Below, piece by piece: positions 52,369 to 60,842 of a stretch of DNA of 64,000 bases. This stretch comes from Selenomonas ruminantium AC2024 (GTDB lineage Bacteria > Bacillota > Negativicutes > Selenomonadales > Selenomonadaceae). Both the position numbers and the translations under genes were made by a program. The DNA lies in assembly GCF_000687995.1 (NCBI RefSeq), contig NZ_JIAC01000001.1:186001-250000 (forward strand), given 5' to 3'. The number at the start of each line of letters is the position of its first letter. The stretch's first letter is position 1. Under the pieces are notes generated by a model. The model made no database searches. It saw only the letters and a list, made by a program, of their open reading frames with translations, and was not told the DNA's origin.

Positions 52369-53900
52369 TGTCTTATATCAGTGTACGTTTGTTTTGGGCT
52401 ATACTTTTCTAAAATGGCGTGTTTGAAAAAAGTGCGTTTTGTCTGTGAAATATGTAATTTTTTTATTATACGTATGGGAATATATGACAAAATAAAAATA
52501 GGCAAATTGCGGGAAGCCTTGCGGGACAAGGGCTGACGGCCATCTAAGAATTCAATCGTATATATAATATAAGGGGACTTATAGGGGTAAGTTCTCTTTT
52601 TTCTTTCTAGTGCGGTCATCGTTGATAGATACTCATTTTCCTACGCGTGTATCACGCTACGGATAAGTTGCAAGCAACTTACTTCTTTTTGTGCTTATGC
52701 ACCAGTTCCCTGCCGGGGGCTCTTACGAATCGGAAAAGCTTTCGGGGTTAGGGGCGTGGCAACTTATGAAGGTATAACGTAGATAACCTAGTGGTGGCGG
52801 TAAAAGGGAATAAGTTCTTCCGATGTGGTAAGTGATAGCGAAGTGGTAACGTAGCAACAGAAACAGTATACTAAAAAAAAGAAAACCGTGAACACGAAAC
52901 ACCGTGAAGTCGTGAACGTTGGAAAGGCGGTAGACTTGACAATCCAATACTTTATTTACACAGAGGCATTATTTGGAGGCAGTATACTTGCGTAAGAGGG
53001 CAGGACGGCTTATCAAGTAGGGGGCGTGAGGATTACAAAGGGGGCACTAGGGAAGTAGTAAAACAGGAGCGCTGCTTCCGATGTGATAATTAAAGAATAG
53101 TGTAGCGGTAGAGAAATGATAAAAGTAACTGACATGAAAAAGTATACATGAACATGAGGGAACACAAGGCGATTATAGGAACGTGGATGCATGACGACAG
53201 CAAGGGGGGGCGTTGACGATGAGGGGATTGACAAAATGCAACATACAGAACTGACAACTGCAAATAGGAATCTACAACAATATGCGGAAAATAATGCACT
53301 TACATGATTATGGTACGTTGTAACATAATTGATAACAACAATCATTTACGGTTCATAACATCTGTAGTAGCTGATAGCTATTATCAAATGTGTTACGGAA
53401 AGCTGTTACATTGCGAGAGGTAACAAAAAACAAGCACAGAAAACGAAGCGGGAACGCCGATACCAACAAGGGTGCAAGGGGGCTTTGTATAAGGTGTTAC
53501 GGAAAAGGGCTGTATAGCGTTAACGGTGTTACATTATTTAAGGGAAAATAGCAACACGAAAAGAGCAAGGGGTATAGTTATATAGGGGCATCAAAACAAG
53601 GTACGAAAAACGCACAAAAAATAGGAGATTCTTCCGGGGCTGGCCGTTTCTTCCGATATGTAAAACAAAGATGATTGCATCAATATATGTATCATAAACA
53701 GAAGTGATGAAACAGATAATTGATAATAAATCTAACTGATGGTAATTACGGTTAACCACAGTTAGGAACAGTTCTCAATCATAACACATCAAAAAAACCC
53801 CTATTTATGTATGGGGGGCAATTTTTTCTAAACCTAAGGCGCTGTATATAATCGGCTTCGTCCCCTTTGAGTGGTTCAAGCATCGTATAGGTAAATTTGA
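52369..53900. other. Gene-poor, repeat-bearing stretch of the island
   Basis: I find no credible gene in about 1.5 kb; all frames are broken often. The plus strand is purine-rich, with G5-G7 runs. Degenerate repeats are present: CTTCCGATGTG(G/A)TAA near 52814 and 53073 and CTTCCGATATG near 53643; TGTTACGGAAA twice and TGTTACATT twice (53390-53540); and CGTGAA three times near 52890-52915. It may be an origin, a transfer site or regulatory DNA. Confidence 0.5.
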
Positions 53901-53912
53901 AACTTCAATAAC

Positions 53913-54152
53913 TTGTCCGATAAGACAACCAGGACAGTCATTATAGACCAAAAGCCCCCGTCATGCTTACGCACGAGCGAGGGCCCGGAGGTCTTTCTAT
54001 GCAGTGAATATTTTAACAAATTTAGTAGACTATTTCAAGAACATGTTTCCGATAGGAGAAAAGACTACTTGACTGAATTGGATATACGAGCTATGATGGG
54101 CTGGAAAAAAAGATATTTTATTTATTTAGATAGGGGTTATTTAGGTTTTTAA
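53913..54152 (+). other. Open frame of doubtful coding value at the island end
   Basis: A 79-codon frame with no recognised domain and no clear ribosome site; its first part overlaps a hairpin-rich stretch (53950-53995). It may be noncoding. I cannot support a product. Confidence 0.2.
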
Positions 54153-54182
54153 TTGTCCGAGTGGCGTCCCCCATCGGGGCTC

Positions 54183-54251
54183 TGACTCGAAATCAAGTGT
54201 GGTTAATAGCCACCGTGGGTTCGAATCCCACCCTCTCTGCCATTGAGATTA
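54183..54251 (+). repeat. attR: 69-bp direct repeat (3' half of tRNA-Ser)
   Basis: Identical to 44718-44786. It is not a working tRNA, because the 5' half is missing, although the bases just before it (GTCCGAGTGGCG, 54155-54166) resemble the tRNA-Ser D-arm region. A terminator-like GGCTCGCGCGATTTTGTGCGGGTC with T6 follows and is probably the original tRNA-Ser terminator. Confidence 0.93.
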
Positions 54252-54392
54252 AAGGGCTCGCGCGATTTTGTGCGGGTCTTTTTTGCTGTCCGTTTTTTGC
54301 GTTCAGCGGGTAACACAAAGGTATTTTTCCAACCGTTACGAGCCGTTTCGGGACTTTTTTCCGTCAGATAGTTGGGGACGAACAAACAGATT

Positions 54393-54617
54393 TTTCCGCT
54401 CTGGTCGTCCCCCTTTGACGCAGGCTACAAAGACCGCGGCGTAAAAGCCCATCCCTCCTTCTGCGTCCTGCGCCAAACCGCCATGCCTGCCGTGCTGGTG
54501 GAAACCGGCTTTATCGACAGCGAGGACGTAAACCTCCTCACCCGCCACGGCGACGACATAGCAAGAGCCCTTGCCCGGGGCGTGACGGATTACGCAAATT
54601 TTCTTGCCAGTGCGTAG
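54393..54617 (+). pseudogene. N-acetylmuramoyl-L-alanine amidase remnant (C-terminal part)
   Basis: About 70 residues match the end of Amidase_3 enzymes: GYKDRGVKAHPSFCVLRQTAMPAVLVETGFIDS and LARGVTDY, including the catalytic Glu in VLVETGF. The zinc-binding N-terminal two thirds are absent, and no suitable start codon precedes the homologous part. It lies 140 bases beyond attR. The gene was probably truncated by an earlier event at this integration hot spot. Confidence 0.8.
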
Positions 54618-54632
54618 GTGAGGTGGTATAAT
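54604..54632 (+). promoter_or_regulatory. Promoter of a candidate small RNA
   Basis: TTGCCA (54604-54609), exactly 17 bases, then TATAAT (54627-54632). The -35 lies in the 3' end of the amidase remnant. Confidence 0.65.
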
Positions 54633-54638
54633 AAAGCT

Positions 54639-54722
54639 ACAAATGAAGTAATGATGGTAGCCCACTGGGTTCACCGATAAAAGAGTCTGCAGCTTGGTAA
54701 CCTGCGAGACTCTTTTATTTTG
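54639..54722 (+). ncRNA. Candidate small RNA (about 80 nt)
   Basis: A strong promoter is followed by a short noncoding stretch with a GCTAC...GTAGC hairpin (54635-54660). It ends in a strong terminator stem, AAAAGAGTCTGCAG with CTGCGAGACTCTTTT (54679-54717). No frame of useful length occurs. The family is not recognised. Confidence 0.5.
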
Positions 54723-54736
54723 CCTGAATAGAGAAA

Positions 54737-54777
54737 AGGTGCTGTGATGAAATGCGAAATCATTTTATCCACGCACC
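54737..54777. repeat. Hairpin repeat, copy 1
   Basis: GGTGCTGTGATGAAATGCG and the following complementary arm (CATTTTATCCACGCACC) are nearly the same as 57645-57685. The rest of 54723-55261 shows no gene. Confidence 0.65.
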
Positions 54778-55261
54778 AACTCTTACTTTATATGAAATGC
54801 TGTCTAATCCTTGAATGTCACACTGATGCCTTATTCAGCGATTGGACACAGATTTTTCGCTTTCTGCCGAAATTTACTCAATCTGACAAACATCTTGCTT
54901 TGCCACCTCCTTTTCGATAAACTATATTGAGAACATCTATCAGGAGGAACTTATGATTATACTCATCTTTCCCACCACGAAAATGGAGCCGCTCCCTTGA
55001 TAATACTGGGGCATCGCGTAAGATATAAAGCCTCTCTTGACAAAAAAGCAATCTGCTGTTTATCCTGTCTATAGACAATGACAACTTCACAATACACTGT
55101 CAGAGGATGAGAGTATTCGCCAGTGACGATACCAAGGAACCGCATTATACTATGTTTCATTACAACTGTTTTGGGGAGGCCTATGCAATTATTATATGTT
55201 TTTATCGGGTTCTTTATTAGCTCATCTGTATTGAAGTAAACACGAAACAAGGAGCATCTTT

Positions 55262-56137
55262 ATGACACTGCGTCATTTCCAAATTTTTCTCTATGTCCAC
55301 GATGAAGGCGGCATGACCCGAGCCGCCGAAAAACTGCATATTTCCCAGCCCTCGGTGAGTCAGGCCATTCGAGAGATGGAAGAGCATTATGGAACGAAGC
55401 TCTTTGAACGGCTGGGCAAGAAGCTTTTTTTGACCGTAGCTGGGGAAGAACTCTTGCAGTATGCCCGTCACATCGCCGGCCTTGTTAACCAGTCAGAATC
55501 TGCTATGCAGGATTTTGCTGACGGCTCGCCCTTGCGAATTGGTGCCACACTGTCTGTGGGAGAAAGCATATTTATCCCATTGCTGGACAGATTCCGCAAA
55601 ATCTGTAGGCAGCGGGTATACTCGTACATTCACAATACTGCTACTTTGGAAAAAGCCCTGCTGAATGATGAATTGGATTTGGCCCTGGTAGAGGGAAACA
55701 TACATTCTCCCTATCTGAAGGAACATCCCTTTATGGCCGATGAACTGGTATTCCTGGCTGCTCCCCATAATCCTATCCCTCGTACTATTTCCGACCTGTC
55801 CCAAATGCCTTTCATTACCCGTGAAGTAGGCAGCGGCACTCGGGAACTCTTTACGCGTATTATGACGGAACAGGGTATAAAACCTAAGATAATCGGCACC
55901 TACAATAATTCCGAAAGCATAAAGCAGGCGGTCATGGCAGGTTTTGGTATAGCTGTGCTGTCAGAACGGGTTGCCAACCATGAACTTGCTGCAGGCAAAC
56001 TGAGCAAGTTTGACATTCCAGGCATTTCCTTTACACGGACTTTTCGGATTGTCTGCCATGTCAATAAATATCAGACGCCAGCCCTGGAGAATTTCATTGA
56101 CCTTTGCGGCAATTTTGATGATTATCATAGGTTATAA
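55262..56137 (+). CDS. LysR-family transcriptional regulator
   Basis: A 291-residue regulator. The N-terminal winged HTH (MTLRHFQIFLYVHDEGGMTRAAEKLHISQPSVSQAIREME begins it) is followed by a periplasmic-binding-like effector domain. It is followed by yeiH, the same pairing as E. coli yeiE-yeiH, so it probably controls the exporter. The stop codon lies inside a 36-bp perfect palindrome (56117-56152), a possible operator or terminator for yeiH. Confidence 0.93.
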   Translation: MTLRHFQIFLYVHDEGGMTRAAEKLHISQPSVSQAIREMEEHYGTKLFERLGKKLFLTVAGEELLQYARHIAGLVNQSESAMQDFADGSPLRIGATLSVGESIFIPLLDRFRKICRQRVYSYIHNTATLEKALLNDELDLALVEGNIHSPYLKEHPFMADELVFLAAPHNPIPRTISDLSQMPFITREVGSGTRELFTRIMTEQGIKPKIIGTYNNSESIKQAVMAGFGIAVLSERVANHELAAGKLSKFDIPGISFTRTFRIVCHVNKYQTPALENFIDLCGNFDDYHRL

Positions 56138-56152
56138 CCTATGATAATCATC
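56117..56152. promoter_or_regulatory. 36-bp perfect palindrome across the lysR stop codon
   Basis: GATGATTATCATAGGTTA is followed directly by its own reverse complement. The first half encodes the last residues of the LysR protein. No T run follows, so an operator is as likely as a terminator. Confidence 0.7.
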
Positions 56153-56229
56153 AAATCATAGTATTTTACAATTTCCCCAGCAAATGTTAGGATGTTTCCA
56201 TAATGATATTCAAGGAGGCATCTTAACAA

Positions 56230-57213
56230 ATGAAAAAAGAACACATACGCGGTATTTTGCTGGCGTTGGTCATTGCCATACCAGCCTGGCTTTTGGGCAA
56301 GCAGTTTCCTATTATCGGCGGGCCGGTATTTGGCATCCTGCTGGGCATGCTGCTGGCTGGAATAAAGCGCCCCACGGCCTTAGAGCCTGGCATCGCCTTT
56401 ACAGGCAAAAAGATACTTCAATACGCCATTATCCTGTTGGGTTTTGAGATGAACCTCTTTCATGTGCTAGACATTGGCAGCCAGTCCTTTTCCGTCATGA
56501 TATTTACCCTGCTAACAGCATTTATGGTAGCCTTGGTGGTAGGCAAAATGCTGCATCTTGACCGCAATACCACCACCCTTATTGGCGCAGGTACGGCCAT
56601 CTGCGGCGGCTCAGCTATTGCAGCGGTTGCTCCCGTTATTGGTGCCAAGGACAAGGACATCGCCTTTTCCATCTCCACCATTTTTCTCTTCAACGTTCTG
56701 GCTGTATTTATTTTCCCCTTTTTGGGCCATCTGATGAATATGTCTGACCTGGGCTTTGGCATGTGGGCCGGGACAGCGGTAAACGATACTTCCTCCGTGG
56801 TAGCTGCGGGGTATTCTTATAGCGAAGCAGCTGGTGGCCTTGCCACCATTGTAAAACTCACCCGAGCTCTGATGATTGTTCCGGTCTGCCTGATTTTTGC
56901 CCTGCTGATGGCACGGGAAAAATCAAGCAGTGGTGCTGGCTTTAACTTCAAAAAGATTTTTCCCTGGTTTATCCTGTGGTTTGTAGTGGCTTCCATTGTC
57001 AACACCACCGGCATTCTGCCGGAAGCACTCTCGCAAGCACTGGGCACCTGGGGCAGATTCGCCATTGTCATGGCCATGACGGCCATTGGCCTGAACACCC
57101 GGCTCGGGGAACTGGTAAAGCATGGCTTAAAGCCCATTTTCCTGGGGCTTTGCTGCTGGGCAGCGGTGGCCTGCATGTCCCTGCTGATACAGTATCTGAT
57201 TGGTATTGTATAA
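56230..57213 (+). CDS. yeiH: YeiH family putative sulfate/sulfite exporter
   Basis: Integral membrane protein of 327 residues (UPF0324), about ten hydrophobic segments. Family motifs are [15 protein letters not shown] (about 37-51), [23 protein letters not shown] (about 118-140), [16 protein letters not shown] (about 178-193) and [21 protein letters not shown] near 290-310. GGAGG lies upstream of the start. The transport role is proposed for the family but not well proven. It is the likely target gene of the LysR regulator. Confidence 0.93.
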   Translation: MKKEHIRGILLALVIAIPAWLLGKQFPIIGGPVFGILLGMLLAGIKRPTALEPGIAFTGKKILQYAIILLGFEMNLFHVLDIGSQSFSVMIFTLLTAFMVALVVGKMLHLDRNTTTLIGAGTAICGGSAIAAVAPVIGAKDKDIAFSISTIFLFNVLAVFIFPFLGHLMNMSDLGFGMWAGTAVNDTSSVVAAGYSYSEAAGGLATIVKLTRALMIVPVCLIFALLMAREKSSSGAGFNFKKIFPWFILWFVVASIVNTTGILPEALSQALGTWGRFAIVMAMTAIGLNTRLGELVKHGLKPIFLGLCCWAAVACMSLLIQYLIGIV

Positions 57214-57302
57214 GAGCAAATACTTATGCTGGTAAGTTTAATAATAAACTTAGTATACAGTTTTCAAGAAGCCGTCAGGTTTTTGCATGTGGGAAGTTTG
57301 AG

Positions 57303-57629
57303 ATTATACTGAAATCCCTAGCTTATTTCTTAATTGCCGGCCTTTTTGAAATCGGTGGCGGCTATCTAATATGGTTGTGGCTCCGAGAAGGAAAAAGCAT
57401 CTATTTTGCTCTTATGGGCGCTATCATACTTATCCTTTACGGCGTGATACCCACATTTCAACCTGAAGGAAATTTTGGCCGCATATACGCTGCATATGGA
57501 GGAATTTTCATTGTCATGTCTCTCCTATGGGGCTGGGGCATAGACCATATAACCCCAGACCGCTTTGACATCATTGGTGGTCTTATTGCCATGATTGGTG
57601 TCTTTGTCATTATGTACTGGCCTCGTTAA
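57303..57629 (+). CDS. ynfA: YnfA family small membrane protein (UPF0060)
   Basis: About 108 residues with four membrane segments. The sequence [27 protein letters not shown], the [20 protein letters not shown] motif and the ending [16 protein letters not shown] are typical of YnfA. The start is a problem: no ATG, GTG or TTG occurs in frame near the homologous N-terminus; ATT 57303 or CTG 57309 would be needed. Either a rare start is used or the 5' end has suffered a small indel. Confidence 0.8.
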   Translation: MILKSLAYFLIAGLFEIGGGYLIWLWLREGKSIYFALMGAIILILYGVIPTFQPEGNFGRIYAAYGGIFIVMSLLWGWGIDHITPDRFDIIGGLIAMIGVFVIMYWPR

Positions 57630-57644
57630 TTTTATCAATAAAAG

Positions 57645-57685
57645 GCGCTGTGATGAAATGCGAAAGCATTTTATCCACAGCGCCT
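57645..57685. repeat. Hairpin repeat, copy 2
   Basis: GGCGCTGTGATGAAATGCG with a complementary right arm (GCATTTTATCCACAGCGCC) gives a long stem. It is the perfect-arm version of the 54737 copy. It also serves as a terminator between ynfA and the convergent DUF1016 gene. Confidence 0.7.
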
Positions 57686-57688
57686 CAT

Positions 57689-58699
57689 TTATTTGTTAAA
57701 ATCCGCCCCCGTAGGAAGCTGTGTTTTTAAGTCTTCCGGCAGTTCCCGTGTCAGGCGGTACTCACTGACGCCCATAGGCTTACTCATATCTCGCAGGGAG
57801 TATTCCGCCACCACGTTGTTTTTGTTTTTGCAGAGAATCAGTCCGATGGAAGGATTGTCCCACTCGTGACGAAGCTGGCTGTCCACCGCTGACAGGTAGA
57901 AATTCAATTGACCGGCATACTCCGGCTTGAAGTCACCAGTTTTCAGCTCAATGACAAAATAGCACCGCAGATTCAGGTTATAGAACAAAAGGTCAATAAA
58001 GAAATCATCGCCACCCACATTCAGATGGTACTGCTGCCCCACAAATGCAAACCCCTTACCCAGTTCCAGCATGGTCTTGGTCACATCCTTGACCAATGCA
58101 TCCTCTATATCCCGCTCCAGCATATCCTCCCGCATTTCGATAAAATCGAAAATATACGGATCTTTCATGGTATCCCGAGCCAGTTCACTCTGGGGCTTTG
58201 ACAAAAGCTGGGAGAAATTGCTTATCTTCGGCGCCGTCTCCTGCCGCTCATAAAGCCGGCCCTCAATCTGATGCGTCAAAACATTTTTGGACCAACCATT
58301 TTCAATGGCCTTACGGGCATACCACAAACGCGGTTCCATATCCTTGACCTTTTCCATCAGAACAATATTATGCGACCATGGTAATTCTGCAGACACTGTC
58401 TGCAGAATCTCTTTGTCCGTCATCGCAGCAAATTTCTTCATATACCAAAGGTTACGCACAGAAAAGCCCTTCATCCGTGGAAAATCGCTTCTTATTTCAG
58501 CGGCCAGCCTTTCTACAAAAGAGTTTCCATAGGCAGCATTTTCATTCAGCAGCGTACCAATCTGCCAATAAAGCAAGATAAGCTGACTGTTGACCTGCAG
58601 AATGGTCTGGTACTGGGCCTGACGGATTTGAGCCTTTATGGTATTTATAAGCTGTAATTGCTCAGTGCTTGATACAACACTATCTGTTTTCATATGCAA
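57689..58699 (-). CDS. DUF1016/YhcG-type PDDEXK nuclease domain protein
   Basis: A 336-residue member of the YhcG family. The N-terminal DUF1016_N domain (QVNSQLILLYWQIGTLLNE, FPRMKGFSVRNLWYMKKFA) precedes the PD-(D/E)xK nuclease domain at about 175-320, with YHLNVGGDDFFIDLLFYNLNLRCYFVIELKTGDFKPEYAGQ, in which D, E-L-K are the catalytic residues. A TTG start at 58699 has AAGGAG 8 bases upstream. Such proteins occur with defence and restriction loci; the biological role is unknown. Confidence 0.9.
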   Translation of the reverse strand: MHMKTDSVVSSTEQLQLINTIKAQIRQAQYQTILQVNSQLILLYWQIGTLLNENAAYGNSFVERLAAEIRSDFPRMKGFSVRNLWYMKKFAAMTDKEILQTVSAELPWSHNIVLMEKVKDMEPRLWYARKAIENGWSKNVLTHQIEGRLYERQETAPKISNFSQLLSKPQSELARDTMKDPYIFDFIEMREDMLERDIEDALVKDVTKTMLELGKGFAFVGQQYHLNVGGDDFFIDLLFYNLNLRCYFVIELKTGDFKPEYAGQLNFYLSAVDSQLRHEWDNPSIGLILCKNKNNVVAEYSLRDMSKPMGVSEYRLTRELPEDLKTQLPTGADFNK

Positions 58700-58747
58700 T
58701 ATTCAATCTCCTTATTATGATGGATACAGGCCCGCAAGAGCATATTA

Positions 58748-59071
58748 TCAATAAATCAGCCCCCCCATACTCTCCCGATAGCGTTTCTTGAACTGCATCA
58801 GATTGATGATTTCTGCCTGATCCATAGCCGGCAGTTCCGCAAACTCCCGAGCGAACCGGGCCGTCTTTCCCTCTGCCGGTGCCCTTCCATGCACAAGCTC
58901 ATCCATAGAGGTACCATACAGTTCTGCAAAAGCAGCTAACTCGCTGGCGCTGACTTCTCGCTTCCCCGCCTCAATGGCCACAATTGTCGTCCGTGCCATC
59001 CCCATCTGGTTGGCCACAAACTCCTGCGTCAAATGCAGCGCCTTTCTAGCCGCCTTTAATCTCTCGTGCAT
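58748..59071 (-). CDS. XRE-family transcriptional regulator
   Basis: A 107-residue protein with an HTH_XRE domain at about 5-58 (LKAARKALHLTQEFVANQMGMARTTIVAIEAGKREVS starts it) and a C-terminal oligomerisation helix. It lies 49 bases upstream of, and in the same direction as, the DUF1016 gene, so it may control it. Confidence 0.9.
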   Translation of the reverse strand: MHERLKAARKALHLTQEFVANQMGMARTTIVAIEAGKREVSASELAAFAELYGTSMDELVHGRAPAEGKTARFAREFAELPAMDQAEIINLMQFKKRYRESMGGLIY

Positions 59072-59880
59072 GATTTCACACCACCTTTATAACCAGTTTA
59101 CTTGAGCATGTCAGCCTTGTCAATGTAAAATGTCGTAAAATCCGACATTAATTAAGAATCCAATACCGCCATCGTACACAGACAGCTGACATTGACCAGC
59201 CAGCCGCCCACTGTTACTTTTGTCTTCAAACTTGAGGTTCCAATCTGACACCTCAAGTTTATTTCCATCCATCAACTGCTTGCAGGACGTGCTGCGCGCC
59301 TCCCGCGCGTTACAATCCGGCATCCGCAGGCCGTGCCCTTGTCGGTAATTCATGGCAACAAGGCAGGTGGCACAGAGGGCAGGGAGCCGTCTCTGCACAT
59401 GGACGCATCCGCGTCCATTCTCCGCCCCCTTTCCCCCTACGGCTCCGATGAACGGAGCCTACCCTCTTTCCCCGATTGCCCGCCCTGCGGTGCTGTGGCT
59501 CCTCAGGCGAACAGGGGAATAATGTGCCACGGGATAGGGGGACAGGGGGCTCGGCAGCCCTTCGGGACGACTACGGCGGCCTGCGAGCAAGGAGTGGGAT
59601 AACTCGCGCCGCCGTACCCCCTGCCCTCAGTGCCTCGATATAAACAACAGGGCTAGTTGCAGCCTGCTCGTCATTCATGCGTATTCGGTTTGTGTCCGTC
59701 TGCTCGGGTGGACAGGCCTGCCCCCTCGGAATGCCACTGGCATTCCTCGACGCATCCGACACAAAATACGATAACAAAGTTTTCTGCTTGGCTTCAAAAT
59801 ATAAGGGATATCTTCATATAGCGATAATAGCCTTCATAATGTATACTATAAGTAATATAGCCAATAGCTAGTTATGGGAA
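59072..59880. other. Noncoding GC-rich block, possible mobile-element remnant
   Basis: No convincing gene is seen in 800 bases. The part 59240-59760 is clearly richer in G and C than its neighbours, with G5-G6 and C5 runs and inverted repeats. Its composition resembles regulatory or transfer regions of conjugative elements; that origin is a guess from memory. Confidence 0.4.
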
Positions 59881-59893
59881 TGGGGGAATTGAT

Positions 59894-60277
59894 ATGCGAA
59901 AGATTATGGCCATAACCATGTTATTAGTTACCCTTTTGGCATCCACTTGTTTTGCCGCTGATTGGTATTGGCTTGTGTCAACAGATACTGCCAGTTTCTA
60001 CGTTGACAAGAACAGCGGACAATGGAACGGCCTGCATCTTAACTGTTCGGAAAAAATTATCTTCGATGATGGTAATTACGCCTTGTATGATATTACCTAT
60101 GATTATAGCGACTCTCATCGCATAAAAAGACGCCAAAACTTTATTTGGGTTTATAATGCAGATGGCTCATATATCGGTAGTGACCGCGGTTATGAATGGA
60201 CAATCATCCCACCTGAATCTGTAGGCGAAGAAATTGCCCATAAGGTATTCTTTTTATTTAAGAGCAGAATAAAGTAA
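59894..60277 (+). CDS. Small exported protein
   Basis: A 127-residue secreted protein. The signal peptide (MRKIMAITMLLVTLLASTCFA) is cleaved before ADWYWL. The mature part is aromatic-rich (WYWLVSTDTASFYVDKNS, YDITYDYSD) and looks like a small beta-rich domain of the surface-adhesin/protein-E-like type. GGGGG lies upstream. Function unknown. Confidence 0.75.
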   Translation: MRKIMAITMLLVTLLASTCFAADWYWLVSTDTASFYVDKNSGQWNGLHLNCSEKIIFDDGNYALYDITYDYSDSHRIKRRQNFIWVYNADGSYIGSDRGYEWTIIPPESVGEEIAHKVFFLFKSRIK

Positions 60278-60343
60278 TCTGTTTCTTTCATTTACCACTT
60301 CTGACAGGTCAACTAATCCCAATAATAATGACGGAGGTTCTAC

Positions 60344-60684
60344 ATGGAAAATGTCAATGTAGGCTATTATATAAAGTTACGGCGCAAGGAACTGGGGATG
60401 ACTCAATCCCAGCTTGCACAAAAGGTGGGAAAGTCAGCTCAGGTAATTTCCAACTGGGAGTGGGGCTACAGTCCCAGTATGAAGATGGAGGAACTGGCCA
60501 AGGTGGCCACCTTCCTGCAGGTTAATGTGGGCTATTTTTTCCCGGCCGAGGAAAAACAACGGACAACTGACCCCCCGTAGTGGACAAACAACTGCGGGCT
60601 ATTATTGACATTTATCCTTCCCTCAGCGATTACACCAAAGATATTATTGACGCCATCATTAAAGTGGCCAGAACACATAAATAA
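60344..60684 (+). pseudogene. XRE-family regulator, frameshifted at a C6 run
   Basis: The first frame (60344-60580) encodes an HTH_XRE domain: KLRRKELGMTQSQLAQKVGK and VISNWEWGYSPSMKMEELAKVA. It stops just after the C6 run at 60571-60576. The -1 frame continues through VVDKQLRAIIDIYPSLSDY and TKDIIDAIIKVART to 60684. One extra C would join them into about 113 residues. It may be a pseudogene, a phase-variable gene or a sequencing error; a separate GTG-started frame (60580) is also possible. Confidence 0.65.
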
Positions 60685-60698
60685 GCACGCATATCAAG

Positions 60699-60728
60699 GA
60701 GGCTGTGATGTAGCCTCCCTTTTTATGT
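60699..60728 (+). terminator. Terminator after the regulator
   Basis: GGAGGCT/AGCCTCC stem with five T following. Confidence 0.75.
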
Positions 60729-60782
60729 CCACACCATGTCAGTCCGAGATTTATATTTAATTATGAATGCTTTCTGCAGCCA

Positions 60783-60817
60783 CAATAAAAGAGAGCACAT
60801 CGGATGATATGCCCTCT
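60783..60817 (-). terminator. Terminator of GG-leader peptide gene 1
   Basis: AGAGGGCATATCAT/GATGTGCTCTCT stem, T run on the minus strand. It is nearly identical to 61966-61998. Confidence 0.7.
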
Positions 60818-60842
60818 GGCTATGTCTTAGCCTATATCGCTA

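Larger units (their letters stand above)
44718..54251 (+). mobile_element. Genomic island in tRNA-Ser(CGA) carrying a type I restriction system
   Basis: About 9.5 kb bounded by 69-bp direct repeats, with the integrase next to the intact tRNA. Cargo: an integrase, a small acidic protein, hsdS, hsdM, hsdR, a RepL-like protein and a 1.5-kb gene-poor stretch. It is more AT-rich than its flanks. No conjugation genes are seen, so it is probably a mobilisable or satellite-type island. Confidence 0.9.

Noticed and set aside
53013-53759. Minus-strand frames of 110 and 73 codons inside the gene-poor island stretch.
   Set aside because: They are rich in Tyr, His, Phe and Ser runs as expected from antisense purine-rich DNA, with no ribosome sites or domains.
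59333-59777. Short frames in the GC-rich block, on both strands.
   Set aside because: They overlap each other in opposite directions, lack ribosome sites, and follow the base composition only.
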